From Ustilaginoidea virens (Eukaryota; Ascomycota; Sordariomycetes; Hypocreales; Clavicipitaceae), in NCBI RefSeq assembly GCF_000687475.1, contig NC_057319.1, positions 3,834,001-3,898,000 of the forward strand: 64,000 nt of DNA, written 5' to 3'. The notes beneath the pieces were generated by a model that saw nothing but the letters and a program-made list of their open reading frames with translations, ran no database searches and was not told the origin of the DNA. Below are positions 33,045 to 43,855 of the stretch, one piece after another (the stretch's first letter is position 1; each line of letters begins with the position of its first letter). Position numbers and translations under genes: made by a program.

Positions 33045-35884
33045 ATGCAGCGTTTGGACGGCTACATCGCCCGCCCGCTCACCCAGCGGTCCAGAGCCCC
33101 TCAAGCTTGCCGCCGCTGCAGGCAAAGCAAGTCCAAGGTGCGCGCAACTTGTCCACCAAAGGCGAATCCCGCCTCCCGAGTCCCAACACCGCTAAATACA
33201 TAATACATGGCGTCCAAGTTGGATAGTGCGATGCCAGCCATCCCGCTTGTGAGCGATGCATGAGATACAACCGGTCCTGCGAGTACACGCGAAACACTAG
33301 GGATAGGCGTATGGATCGTAGGGAAGAAAGGCGGTATGTCACAATGTCCAGCATTTGCTGATTCGTCCCATTGCACTGGGAAACCTCCTTGGCCTTCAAA
33401 AGGTACAAACATGTCCCTGTCCACGGGTGCTAAGTGGCATGTAGAGCGCACGTTGCGCTGGCAAATCGCGTCCGGCAACTCGAGGTTCAGTTGGCCTCGG
33501 CTACCCAACACCCCAATGCCTTTGATGATAACGAGGCCTCTCCAGCAGGTCATGGGGCGCACACGACAGCTTCCCCCACCGGATCAAGGAACTTTCCTCC
33601 GTATTACCCGCTGGGCCATGCTAATCCAGCCTCGCAGCCCGTGCCGGAGCCGAGTGCCGATGCCATTGCCACGGGTGTCTTTGACGATCACGCCGATAAT
33701 GCTGATAATGCTGACATTGGCTATTTCGGTAAATCGACCTGCCCTTTCAACTTGCTCGTTTCCCCCTCAACATGTACTTACAAGCATCCGTCAACTCTTG
33801 GATTCCTAGGTGCGAGCTCTAATCATGCTTTCTTCTGGTCTCTCACATCCTCTCTGGAAGAGCTCGACAAAAGACAGCCCGATAATCAGAAGCTTCCTAC
33901 ACTCAAGTTTGTCGCCAGCAGTGCGCCTAGAAGACTGCCGCTACCACCTTTAAGGACAATCACTTCAGACACGTATGCTGCCATGCAAGACGATGCGTTT
34001 CCGGGCCGTGAACGAGCCATTGAATTGCTGAACCGCTTCTTTGATACCATTGCTGTTGTCCATCCGTACGTTGGCAAGTCTGTTCTGCTAAGGGAGATTG
34101 ACGTGATTGAATTGAGGACTGGCACCTGGCAATCATGCTCGCCCAGCATGCAGGCTCTTCTCAACATTGTCTTTGCTTACGCGCTGGCGACGTATGAAGA
34201 TGGCGCTTCGGAGCCATTTTATCGTCGGGCGTTGGGTCTGCTGGATGAAAGAGGACTGTACAAGCCAGCTGTCGAGTCTTGTATAGCCAGCCCCGCCCCC
34301 CCCTTCCTCTTTTGCCTCATGAACTCGCGGGTTCAGTGCTGCTGACACGGAAAGTGCAAGCACTGCTTCTTCTTGCGAGCTTCCAACAGAACAGTCAACG
34401 GGCCATGGAAAGCGTCACGACGCTCTTCCGAGCGGTCAAAGCCGCCTACCAGATTGGTGTTCACTCGCCGTCGTCGTATGCGAAGCTGGGTTGGAGGGAT
34501 CAGGAGCTGCGATCAGCACTTTGGTTTGCCGTAGTGCATACTGACAGGTATCTTGTCACTCGTAAAGCAAAAGATGTCTCGGGGGCTAATCCGCTTGTTT
34601 TCGTGATGAAGACTTATTGGTTCTGGACTTGGGCGTCCGTTCTTGATTCCAGAGCAGCACGTGCGCATCCGTCCTTTCGACATGATGAGGTTGGATGCGG
34701 ATAGCTTAGACCATGATTATGCGGCCTCCAAATCAAACACTCTCTTCTTCCACCAAGTGATGTGTGCTCAAAACCCGTCCCCTCGCCCCTGTATTGGAAT
34801 ACTCTGGGTTAATCATGCTTTGTAGCAAAATCGACCAACTCCTCGGCAGTACCGTTGATCTGATCCACGAATCAAACATGACCTTGACTCACACCCTAAG
34901 CTTAAGCGAGCTGGTACCGTACATCATGGATCTGCTCCGCCGGTTAGAGCATATCGAAGAAAAGATGTCACCGTTCAACCTACTGCTATCCAGCTCCAAC
35001 ATTAGCACCTGGACGTCGTGCGACTTGACCCTTCGACGGCACGACATTGTGTTGACCTTGTACCACTATCGAGCGGCCATGCTGATTTTCGCCCCGCTAC
35101 TCTTGGCCGTTCTCGGATACGTATCGAAACCGACTGCATCAAGCGAATCGAATATTCACGTGAACATTGCAATGTCGTTGCTGCGGTCGTACTTGCAGAC
35201 GATTGACAACTTTCACAACCTGCTGTGCAGGGTTCTGGTCCTACAGCGGTCTTTTCTCAAGTGCAACGCAGTGTGGTGGCTCTGCAACTACATGAGTAAG
35301 CGGCTGGCCATAATTGTCGGGGGGGAGGGAGGGGGGGAACAATCTAACCCGGTATTGCAGTGGTCTCGATTAATCTACATCTGTTTGGATTCTGGGTCAT
35401 TTCAACCAACAGCACGGACCTGGTTTCACTAGGCGTGGATGGGCAGGACATTGAAATCCTGATGCGCCACGCATTGGAAATGTTGAAGTCGGTAGGCGGT
35501 TCGAGTATCATGAGCCGGAAGGCACATCGATGTCTTCAACGATATCTGGACGTCTTTACGAGCCACGGTGCGTCCTTTTCTTTTTTTTGCCTTTTTTCTC
35601 TTTTTCTTTTTTTCTGTGCGGGGAATATCAATTGACATGGTTCTCGTGGGCAAGGCCGGAGAATGTCGACGCAATGCGGCCACACGCAGGCCGTGGTGAC
35701 GGACGGACAGGCTTCAGAGTCGTGGTCTTATAGCTTCCCTCCAATGGGGATTGACACCAGCCGCGAGGCCTGGGAGAGCAACATGGATTTGCTTGCCGGC
35801 TTGCGCGCGGAGGATTTTCTCGGAACCGACTTTTTCGCCATGGGGTACAACATTAGCGACTTTGATGCTACCGGCTTCATCTGA
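33045..35884 (+). CDS. Zn2Cys6 transcription factor, 9 exons
   Basis: Fungal binuclear zinc cluster regulator with a middle homology (fungal_trans) region. Exons: 33045-33137, 33227-33333, 33445-33728, 33810-34280, 34355-34547, 34612-34761, 34826-35295, 35361-35567, 35655-35884 (734 aa). All introns are GT-AG of 64-111 bp, most with CTAA-type branch sites. The cluster has Cys 22, 25, 32, 39, 42 and 49 (CRRCRQSKSKCD, CERCMRY), with intron 1 between Lys31 and Cys32. A leucine-rich coil ALANRVRQLEVQLAS follows. The fungal_trans region runs from about residue 200, with RPFLIPEQHVRIRPFD at about 410-425. Junction 6 uses a GTGTGC donor and is the least certain. Targets are unknown; no cluster of co-regulated genes is evident next to it. 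Confidence 0.87.
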
Positions 35885-38207
35885 TGACACCTGCAGCTAC
35901 AGCTGCGAATTGCGGTGCCGCCGGTCAGGCGGGGGAAAGCATTCTTTGAAATTTCTGACGACGTTTACGGCCTACGTGGCCAGTGGCCACTTGTTGTTCG
36001 TGTTTGGACGGTCCCACGGAAGTCGCCCGCCACGTAACGCCCGTTGCGTGGCGCCGTGTGCGCGATAAGGTATGGCAGGGGTGAGGGCTCGAGGAGATTG
36101 CGGCATGCTGTCCGATGAACTCGGCCAAAACTGCAGAGGCAAACTGGGGAAATTTCGAACTGCCGAGGAAGCCGGCAGCCATGAAGGATGATTTCGTCCA
36201 CGCGGGCATGTAGTTGAGCAAGGGCGAGATTGTTGGTGTGACGTCACGATGGGCATGAGTTGGCGAGGGTCGCGATGGCCCGAGGCTGGTGTAGTCGCGG
36301 CAGCGGGCGTAGGTTCTGCCGATCAAGATTGCCGAATCCGGCTTGTTCCGGAGCATCCAGCGATATCTGGCAGCAGAATGAAAGGCCTCGGTCTCGGATG
36401 GTGTTTCGCACTCGCCCGCGGCACGTTGCCGTGATGCTGTATCGTGGCGGCGCATGTAATCACGATAGCTTTGAGATCCATTGATGTCTTTAGTCGACGC
36501 TGCAGGTGCAAGAGCCGCTGCTGATGCCATCACCGACTCTGCTGCCAGGTTTCTTTTTCTTTTCGGGTCAGCTGCGCTGTCGTGATGTATCCGCACTACC
36601 CTCTGCGAGACAGCGGGAAGCTGCAGCAGCCCCTGGGGCCAGTCGCAGTGCGGCAGGGCAATTTGCGTCTCGGGCTTATAACGATGCACAGCTCGGAAGC
36701 TGTCACATACGACCACAGCCGCCTGAGAATTCTGGATCCCGTCCGATCTCCGATAGATAAACAGGCGAGCGCCGGACTAGTAGTTGGGTCGGTGACGACC
36801 AGCGAATACCTGGTGTTGTATGTTTCTTTTCTTTTTTTTTCTTTCTTCTTGCCCCTCCGACTGCAATGAGACTTTTCTTCCTTTTCCCAGCCAAAGACGA
36901 GAGAATACGTAAGGGAGCATGATTTAGGGCTGCAGTGGTTGGCCCTTAGTCTTCTAGGGTTTGGTGACCCGATTCAGCCGTGTTATCGGCGGGGCTGCGA
37001 AACAAACGCCCGCTTCACGGTGCTCGGACGAGCCTTCTCTTGACGGGTAGAAAATCAAATGGTGATTGCCGCGGAAACGCCAGTGTTGAGCTAGCGAGAC
37101 TCACAACAGCAGCAGGTATCGGAGGTGTTTAGCTGTGGGGAAAAACTGGGCTTGAGATTCGGTGCCGCTGTGGGCTGGTAGATGCTTTATTTGATTTTAT
37201 CGCCAGGGGCCGCGGGCAGAAAAGGGCAAGGACCTTGGTGCAGGGTGCTAGTGGGAGCAGGATACACGAGTCCGGGACGACGGATCGCGGGAACAAGCGA
37301 GTTTGGCGGGAAATGCAACGGGGAAGTACATACTATTGCGCTGCTGCAGGGACATCCCCGAGGTCAAAGGGGCAGAAACACCGCTGATTGCCTAGGATGA
37401 GCGCTCATTCTGCCGAGCCACGGTTAAGCGTCTTCTTTGGACTCTTGTCCGCCCGGAGCGCCGTCGAACGGCAACTCATTGTGCGCTGGACAAACGAATG
37501 CCGCCTCCGGCACAGACTACCGAGTACGCAGCCTAGGAGATGAGAGCCCTACCCGTGCCTCGGACATTTCCCTAGGCGAGGCGGGCATTTTCAGCCACGA
37601 TCCGCACACCACACACACACGCCATTGGTTTATATTTAGCACAGGCAAGCAAGCATTCTAGGCTAGGCTCGCGGATGCGGCGTGGACGATTGGCGCTCGT
37701 ATCGCCCAAGCCATGACGCCACAGCCGCCGCCACGGGCGAGGGACGGCCTCTCCAGAGTGTCGAGCGGGATGGAGCCTGCAGTAGCGTCACGAGTTCTAG
37801 TATTGGGGGGGCTTAGGCTCGGCTGCGTCAGCAGGCCACTGGCACCAGCTTGGCTCGAGGCGGGACATTGCCAGAGGCACATGGTTCGAGGCACGACTTT
37901 CAGAGGCGCAGCAACGTTGCTACGGAATACAGACACGTCGAGTTGGAGACTCGGCTTATATTGACGGACCGTCGACTTTTCACTATACTATCTTTGCGAA
38001 GGGAGCGGATTGCGCGGCAAAAAGCCAGAAAACAAAAACCAAGCGAGCGGCGCGCGACGGTCACGCCCAGAATCACAATGTAGGGCCGTGCAAGGGATCC
38101 CCGTCAGCCCCCGTCCGGGCCACTCAGCAGGATCGTCAGGTGCCGCGAGGCCAAGTCCTGCGATAACCGAGGGAGGCCCTTTGCGCCCACAAAAGGCGAG
38201 GGCCGCC
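35885..38207. other. Intergenic, no supported gene
   Basis: 2.3 kb. A minus-strand frame starting with an ATG at 36530 and ending near 35925 is open for about 200 codons but matches no family; it is not called. Runs of T near 36830 and of short GC-rich frames elsewhere carry no motif. Confidence 0.45.
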
Positions 38208-38960
38208 TTACTTGCGGCATCGGCGCCACTGGACGGCAAACTTGACGGTGAGCTTGCCGCTGATGTGGTCGACCTGCTCAAAGCCTTTAGCCACCGAGAA
38301 AAGAAAGCAACGTTGAAGCGAGGGGCGCCGACTTACCGCAATGAGGGCGGGCAGGTGGGTAGGGCTGATGTTGCACGCCGTGTTCATGTTGAGAATCGCG
38401 GTGCTGCCGCCGCAGGGCGACCACGACTCGATGCCCGGGTGCGACTGCAGGTCAAAGTTGCCCGAGTAGTGGCCCTTGAGCTGGATGGCGTAGTCGACGT
38501 GCCGGGCGCCCTGGCCGGTGAAGGAGAAGGTGTTGACGCAGCGGCCCTGGGCGCCGCTGGGGATCTCGGCAAAGCCAATCATGTCGGTGTCGAGGACGGA
38601 GAACCTGCACTCGCGCCGCCGTTAGCACACGGCTGGACCCTTTTCTCTGCTCGTCGGCCCTGCGGTCTCGGGGGCACCTCGCACTCACTGGAAGCCGTGG
38701 TCAAACTCCATGTTGATGGTCAGCTTGCAGTTGCGGCGCCAGTCGACGGCCTTGGTGCCCGGCCCGGTCTGCACCTCGTACTGGGAAAAGGTGGCTTCGA
38801 ACAGGGTGCCGGTCGCGTCGACCTGCACGTCGGCCGACTTTTCGGGGCACCCGCTGCCCAGGAGGCTGATGCCGTGGATCTTGACCTTGGGGGGGGCTTC
38901 GGAGCTGGGGAGCGCGGCGGCCGAGGCAAGCGCTGCGGCGAGGAGGGCAGTCAGGAGCAT
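38208..38960 (-). CDS. Secreted DUF4360 protein, 3 exons
   Basis: Small secreted protein of the fungal DUF4360 family (201 aa). Exons 38960-38689, 38604-38337, 38273-38208; introns 84 bp (GTGAGT, CTAAC branch) and 63 bp. The signal peptide is about the first 16-20 residues (LLTALLAAALASAAAL). Family blocks are GCPEKSADVQVDATGTLFEA, WRRNCKLTINMEFDHGFQF, SWSPCGGSTAILNMNT and VKFAVQWRRC, with five to six cysteines likely paired. Intron 2 is a multiple of three and has no stop, so its retention would add 21 residues in frame; I treat it as an intron because it interrupts PALIAVDHISGKL. The function of the family is not established. A CACC/ATCATC microsatellite lies just upstream. Confidence 0.9.
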
Positions 38961-41065
38961 CTTGACGGGGGGAACCGCTGGGAAGGGGAGGCTGGGCAGA
39001 TGGTTTGGTGGTGCTGGTGGTGCTGGTGGTGATGGAGATGATGATGATGATGATGATTTCCTTGGAGCTGGTGTTGGAGGACCCAGCTCTACTTATATGG
39101 TGTTTCGCCGCGGTGAGCAACGACGCCCGACGATAGGTTTGAGCTGAACAGCTCGCGCTGCATCCCATCCACCTCATCAATAATTGGCTTGCAACCCTCG
39201 AGCGTGTCGGCCACGTCGCTCTAGACCGCAAGGAGGCTGGCCTGCGAGCCCACGCACGCGTGCTCTGCTCTCAGCCCTCCGCGAGACTACTCTACTTGGC
39301 TGGTCCCCCCGGAATCCCTCATGACGAGGCGAGTCATCGCATGGCTTTGGCATCCCCATCTTTCCCCCCAACGCGAGCGGCTGAGGCTCTCCTCCCCAAG
39401 CCGCATTGTTCGTATTGCCGTCTCGCGGCGTTCTGCTGCCCCCCCCCCACCCCTCTGGCCCGCGCTCGAAAAAAAAAATCAATAACAAGGAAAAAAAACT
39501 TTCTCTGCGCCTCGTAAGAAAATGCCTCGCTGCTGGGGGGACAGCAGCCCGGGCCTCGCGTCCGTCCGGGCGGTGTCGTCAGGCCTCGACGGCGGCACCA
39601 CGTGGCGCTCCCCTCCTCCCCGAATATTGGCCTCGGAGCTGAGTAGTCGGCTGGTGGTGGAAGCGAGCCTGGCCAATGAGTGCCCTCGAAGCGCGGTTTG
39701 CTTGCGCGCGCCCGCAGCTCGGGTTGTCGCGCGTTTACGGATGCAGGGCTGCTGACGGGCTGTCGGCCCCGGAAACATGACAGGTCGGGTATGTATTTGG
39801 CAGCATGGGTCGAGACGAGGGCCCACGCAGGTCCGCGGGTCAAACGGCGTCTCTGGCTCTGCGGACGAGGTGCGAGCGAGACGCGAGGTGGCGCCCATGG
39901 CTTGCGTTCCTGCGGGGAGGGGGGGGGGGGGAAGGGGGCTGGACTGTGATGAATTGGAGTGCTGGTGCCCGGGGCGTATCATGCCTTGGAAGCTGCAGCT
40001 GAAGCTTGATCTTGGATAAGAGATATGTTGAACAATGCCTCGGGTACTTCGCACCTTGGAGGTGATTGTGCGGCAGGGAGGTGAGGCTGGGGACAAGGCT
40101 GGATCGATTACACCGAGCGAGCGAAGGGCACGTCGGTGATGGCTGGCTGAATGGTTTCGAGGCCGCGGGGGCTATGCGCCCGCCGTGCCGGTCAGCCGCC
40201 GCCGCGGGGTCCGGGCCTCCGGTGTTTCCAGTGTCCCCGGCCAGGATGACGGCATAGTCGCCGGGTTGCGGTGGCAGCCAACCTGGCTGGCGCAAGCTGA
40301 AGCGACCGCGAGCACGATGACGAGCAACGCTCGGCGGCTTTGGCATGATGGGCCAGGGAAATGGTTTTCATGCATGGCAGCCATGCAGCCGTGACGATCA
40401 ACACGGCATCAACGTCGACACCAACAAAATCAGCCGCGCGTGTCGACCTTGCCCCGGCTGGGCTGACAGCCCCCATCTCGGGACTGAAAATGCACCCAGG
40501 TCGTCCTGGCTGCCGCATACGAGCAGGGTCCCCGCAGATCTGACGAGAACCTCGCTGGATTTGAACTCGTGACTTCTTCACGGCGCTCTCGCCGTGTTTC
40601 CCTACGTTGACGAGCTGGTAGTTCCCCGCCGCAACACGAGAAGCGCGGGATCTGGAGCTTTCCACGATGCCCTGGCGGGTGCTTTCCAGAGCCACGACTT
40701 GGGAGACTGGCCGTGGTCTCTTGCTAGCTATCGAGGTCATTCGGGTCCTGCGACAAAGGGAGGCTTTGGCTTATTCCACCTCCACGACGTCTATTTCGAC
40801 AAGATCGCAGTCGAATTCGACGGTCCATGAACCAGGCCTGCCTGCCGGCCGTAAGCCTCGTACGGAGGAGTCCTTTGCCGTCCGGGCGAGACGCTTTCTG
40901 GAGCCAAGGGACCTACACAGGCACGCTACGTGGTGGGCAGAAGGGCATCTCTCGATTCACGCATGGGATTGTCGAGCCCGGGGCCCGAACGGTGCCGTTT
41001 CCATTCCGCGGTATGCCCGCCAACTTGTATTGCCGAGTTTCTAGAGCATACATGTGCCAAGTGCG
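38961..41065. other. Intergenic, no supported gene
   Basis: A 2.1-kb interval with a trinucleotide-rich patch at 39018-39056. Open frames on both strands are GC-driven shadows without motifs. A tRNA-like B-box was inspected near 40550 and rejected. Confidence 0.5.
39018..39056. repeat. GGT/GAT trinucleotide-rich repeat
   Basis: GGTGCTGGTGGTGCTGGTGGT runs into GATGATGATGATGATGAT, in the promoter or leader of the DUF4360 gene. Confidence 0.85.
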
Positions 41066-43387
41066 TTACATTGTCTCATCTATCCCACATTTGGTAGTCT
41101 CCTTCGTCGGCGCGACGGACGATGGCGGAATGGGGGCCGGCCGCCCGACGAAGGCGTCGGGCGTGGCGACGCAAGCATCAGCACTAGCATCAACACCAGC
41201 ATCAACACCCGCTTTATCATTGTGCTTCTCGCTGGAAGCTTCACTCTTTTCTAGTTTAGTCGGCGGCGTGATAGAGGATAGCGCAATAGTAGCCGGCAGC
41301 CCGGGACCGTCGTCAGGCGTGGCGACGAAATCACCAGCACTGGCATCAACACCAGCATCAACACCCGCTTTATCATTATGCTTCTCGCTAGAAGCTTCAC
41401 TCTTTTCTAGTTTAGTCGGCGGCGTGATAGAGGGTAGCGTAATGGTGGCCGGCAGCCCGGGACCTTCGTTAGGCGTGGCGACAAAATCAGTAGCACTAGT
41501 ATTAACACCAGTATCAATACCCGCTTTATCATTGTGCTTCTCGCTAGCAGCTTCACTCTTTTCTAGCTTAGTCGGCGGCGTGATAGAGGATAGCGCAATA
41601 GTGGCCGGCTGCTCGGGACCTTCGTTAGGCGTGGCGACAAAATCAGCAGCACTAGTATTAACACCAGTATCAATACCCGCCTTATCATTGTTCATCTCGC
41701 CAGTAGCTTCTTCACTCTTTTCTAGTTTAGTCGGCGGCGTGATAGAGGATGGCGCAATAGTGGCCGGCTGCCCGCGACCTTTATCAGGCGTGGCGACGAA
41801 ATCACTAGCATTAGCATCAACACCTGATTTATCATCCTTCTTCTCGCTAGCAGCTTCACTCTTTTCTAGCTTAGTTAGCGGCGTGACAGAGGATAGCGTA
41901 ATAAAGGCCGGCTCCCCGCGGCCTTCGTCAGGCGTGGCGACGCAAGCATTAGCATCAGCATTAGCATCGACACCTGCCTTATTATTATTCTTCTCGCTAG
42001 CAGCTTCTTCACTCTTTTCTAGCTTAGTTAGCGGCGTGACGGAGGACAGCGTAATAAGGGCCGGCTTCTCAGGCGTGGCGACAAAGGCATCAGCACCAGC
42101 ATTAACATCTGCTTCATCTCTTCTCTTCTCGCCAGCAGCTTCTTCACTTTTTTCTAGCGTAGTTAGCGGCGTAATAGAGGATAGCGCAAGGGCGGCCGGC
42201 TGCCCGCAGCCTTCGTCGGGCGTGGCGACGCAAGCATCAGCATCAGCACCAGCACCAGCACCAGCATCAGCACCAGCATCAGCACCAGCACCAGCACCAG
42301 CACCAGCACCAGCACCAGCACCAGCACCAGCACCAGCATCAGCACCAGCATCAGCACCAGCATCAGCACCAGCATCAGCACCAGCAGCAACACCCGCTTC
42401 ATCATTGTTCTTCTCGCCAGCAGCTTCTTCACTCTTTTCTAGCTTGGTTGGCGGCGTGCGGATGGCGCTGTTGTAGTACTCCTCGCAGAAGCGGCGCTTC
42501 TCCGCCTTGTCCTCGGCCGATTCCGCCGGCTTGACTTGCTCCGCCTCGCTCCCCGCCAGGGCCTTGACCTCGGCTAGCAGATCGGCCACGCGGGGGTAGC
42601 GCCAGTGCCAGCAGTTGTCAATGATCTGTTCGATGGGGTCATCGGGGTTGGTGGTGGGGAAGATGCCGTCGATAAAGTTGTTTACCATCGAATGCCCAGA
42701 AATCTCCGCATACGCCTCGGTGCCGCGGTGCATGAACCAGAACATGGAGCCCAGAGCAAACTGCTCCGTCTTTGGTCCGGCGCCGCCGTAAGATCCATCG
42801 GTCCAGCCCCGGCCCTGTCGAACATAGGGCTCCTGTCCCACGTCGACGGCCTGGCCGTACTTGACGGCATGATCGAAATCGATCAGCTTGAGGTTGTCGT
42901 CGTGGCTGAGCATGACGTTTCCGGGGTTGATGTCTCCGTGGGCGATGCCCAGCTCCTCGAGACAGGCGACGGCGGAGGTCAGCTGGAACATCCATCGCAG
43001 AACGGGCCGCGGGGCCTGGGACCCGGGCCAAGTTTTGCACATTCTGTACTGGAGCGAGCGATAGAGCAGCTCGACAAAGGTGACGTCGGGGGCGTGGTAG
43101 TAGGGCTGGATGATGTAGGGACAGTCGACGTCACGGAGCAGGTGGAACACGCTCTGCTCGTTCTGCAGCCTGTCGTCTCCGGGTTTGATGCACACCTTGG
43201 CTGCGATGGTCGGGGAGATTTGCAGGACGACCGAGTGGCCGCCCAGGCCGTAGGTGAGGGTGGAAGGGCTGGCGTTGAAAAACTGGCTGACCAGCGGGTT
43301 CATTTCGGCTTCCTTGTCGATTTTTCCGAAGTGCTCACATATCTCGAACAACTGGGGGTACGGCCAGCCCAGGGCTACGTTGTCCAT
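41066..43387 (-). CDS. Protein kinase-like protein with eight-unit tandem repeat tail
   Basis: Intronless 773-residue protein. Residues 1-310 are a protein-kinase-like fold: glycine-rich TYGLGGHSVV (45-54), AAKVC with Lys64, HGDINPGNVM (150-159; Asp152, Asn157), IDFDHAV (Asp170, DFD for DFG), EQFALGSMFWF and CWHWRYP. Residues about 313-760 are eight tandem units of about 45-53 residues, each beginning PPTKLEKSEE or similar, then an Asn/Asp-Lys-Ala-Gly-Val segment, a short Ala-rich stretch, (D/C)(F/C)VATPDEG and SSITPPTKLEK. The unit nearest the kinase contains an expanded Gly-Ala/Asp-Ala hexanucleotide array. The three units nearest the C-terminus are nearly identical. No membrane segment. 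The kinase could be active; role unknown. The long plus-strand open frame across the repeat is a consequence of the repeat composition. Confidence 0.88.
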   Translation of the reverse strand: MDNVALGWPYPQLFEICEHFGKIDKEAEMNPLVSQFFNASPSTLTYGLGGHSVVLQISPTIAAKVCIKPGDDRLQNEQSVFHLLRDVDCPYIIQPYYHAPDVTFVELLYRSLQYRMCKTWPGSQAPRPVLRWMFQLTSAVACLEELGIAHGDINPGNVMLSHDDNLKLIDFDHAVKYGQAVDVGQEPYVRQGRGWTDGSYGGAGPKTEQFALGSMFWFMHRGTEAYAEISGHSMVNNFIDGIFPTTNPDDPIEQIIDNCWHWRYPRVADLLAEVKALAGSEAEQVKPAESAEDKAEKRRFCEEYYNSAIRTPPTKLEKSEEAAGEKNNDEAGVAAGADAGADAGADAGADAGAGAGAGAGAGAGAGAGADAGADAGAGAGADADACVATPDEGCGQPAALALSSITPLTTLEKSEEAAGEKRRDEADVNAGADAFVATPEKPALITLSSVTPLTKLEKSEEAASEKNNNKAGVDANADANACVATPDEGRGEPAFITLSSVTPLTKLEKSEAASEKKDDKSGVDANASDFVATPDKGRGQPATIAPSSITPPTKLEKSEEATGEMNNDKAGIDTGVNTSAADFVATPNEGPEQPATIALSSITPPTKLEKSEAASEKHNDKAGIDTGVNTSATDFVATPNEGPGLPATITLPSITPPTKLEKSEASSEKHNDKAGVDAGVDASAGDFVATPDDGPGLPATIALSSITPPTKLEKSEASSEKHNDKAGVDAGVDASADACVATPDAFVGRPAPIPPSSVAPTKETTKCGIDETM
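41240..42440. repeat. Coding minisatellite, unit 135-160 bp, eight copies
   Basis: The anchor TCTTTTCTAG recurs at 41245, 41401, 41557, 41716, 41860, 42013, about 42147 and 42433, giving spacings of 156, 156, 159, 144, 153, about 134 and about 286 bp, all multiples of three or close to it. The last interval is long because it contains the hexanucleotide array. Units 1-3 are the most alike. Confidence 0.92.
42233..42388. repeat. Hexanucleotide (ACCAGC/ATCAGC) coding microsatellite
   Basis: About 25 hexamers alternating ACCAGC and ATCAGC without interruption, in frame in the minus-strand kinase-like gene, where they encode an alternating Ala with Gly or Asp tract. Confidence 0.93.
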
Positions 43388-43590
43388 GGTGGAAAAGCGG
43401 AAGGCAGGAATTGTATAGGTAATGAAAGTGAGTGGAATTCAGATGCTGTCTGGTGGCTATTGACCTGCTCAACGACAACTACTCGCAGCCCCAAAGAACG
43501 GGGGCGCACGACACCCTATAAATAGTCGGACCAGACGTGGACCTTGCCCAATGCCCCTGACCTGACCGCGACATACCGGGGTAGCCCCAC
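43388..43590. other. Promoter/leader of kinase-like gene
   Basis: Short spacer between two minus-strand genes, with a CTATAAATAG sequence at about 43515-43524 in a TATA-like context. Confidence 0.4.
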
Positions 43591-43791
43591 TTATTTCGGT
43601 TGCCACTGGCCGTTCACGACATGCCACTGGTCCTTGCAATCCTCACACGGCATTTTCATCCTGGTGCTTCCAAGGCGAATCGGCTCGACGCCGGTACAAG
43701 AAGCTTTTCCGCAGCGATCGATTTTCACGGGCTCGTCTGGACCGCGATGGCCGCACTTCATGAAGACGGGAGCAAGGATGTACGTACACAT
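43591..43791 (-). CDS. Small Cys-rich protein (66 aa)
   Basis: Begins with an ATG at 43791 and reads MCTYILAPVFMKCGHRG, then DRCGKASC and PCEDCKDQWH before the stop. The Cys/His spacing (Cys-Gly-His, Cys-x4-Cys, Cys-x2-Cys) resembles small zinc-binding proteins that are common and unnamed in sordariomycetes. It lies 204 bp upstream of the kinase-like gene start on the same strand; a longer 5' exon is possible because a GAGCAC repeat and no clear promoter lie just upstream. The coding status is moderate; the frame is short but motif-rich. Confidence 0.5.
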   Translation of the reverse strand: MCTYILAPVFMKCGHRGPDEPVKIDRCGKASCTGVEPIRLGSTRMKMPCEDCKDQWHVVNGQWQPK

Positions 43792-43820
43792 GTCTATGTT
43801 GGTTGGGACTTGTTAGCAGA

Positions 43821-43855
<35 letters not shown>

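Noticed and set aside
35925..36530. Minus-strand open frame of about 200 codons from ATG 36530
   Set aside because: Composition looks semi-coding, but there is no recognisable motif, exon partner or family match; left out until transcript evidence exists.
40500..40640. tRNA-like B-box (GTTCAAATC) on the minus strand
   Set aside because: The T-stem does not pair and no acceptor stem can be formed; not a tRNA.
40827..42476. 549-codon plus-strand open frame across the kinase repeat tail
   Set aside because: It is antisense to the kinase repeats and mirrors their periodicity; it has no domain of its own.
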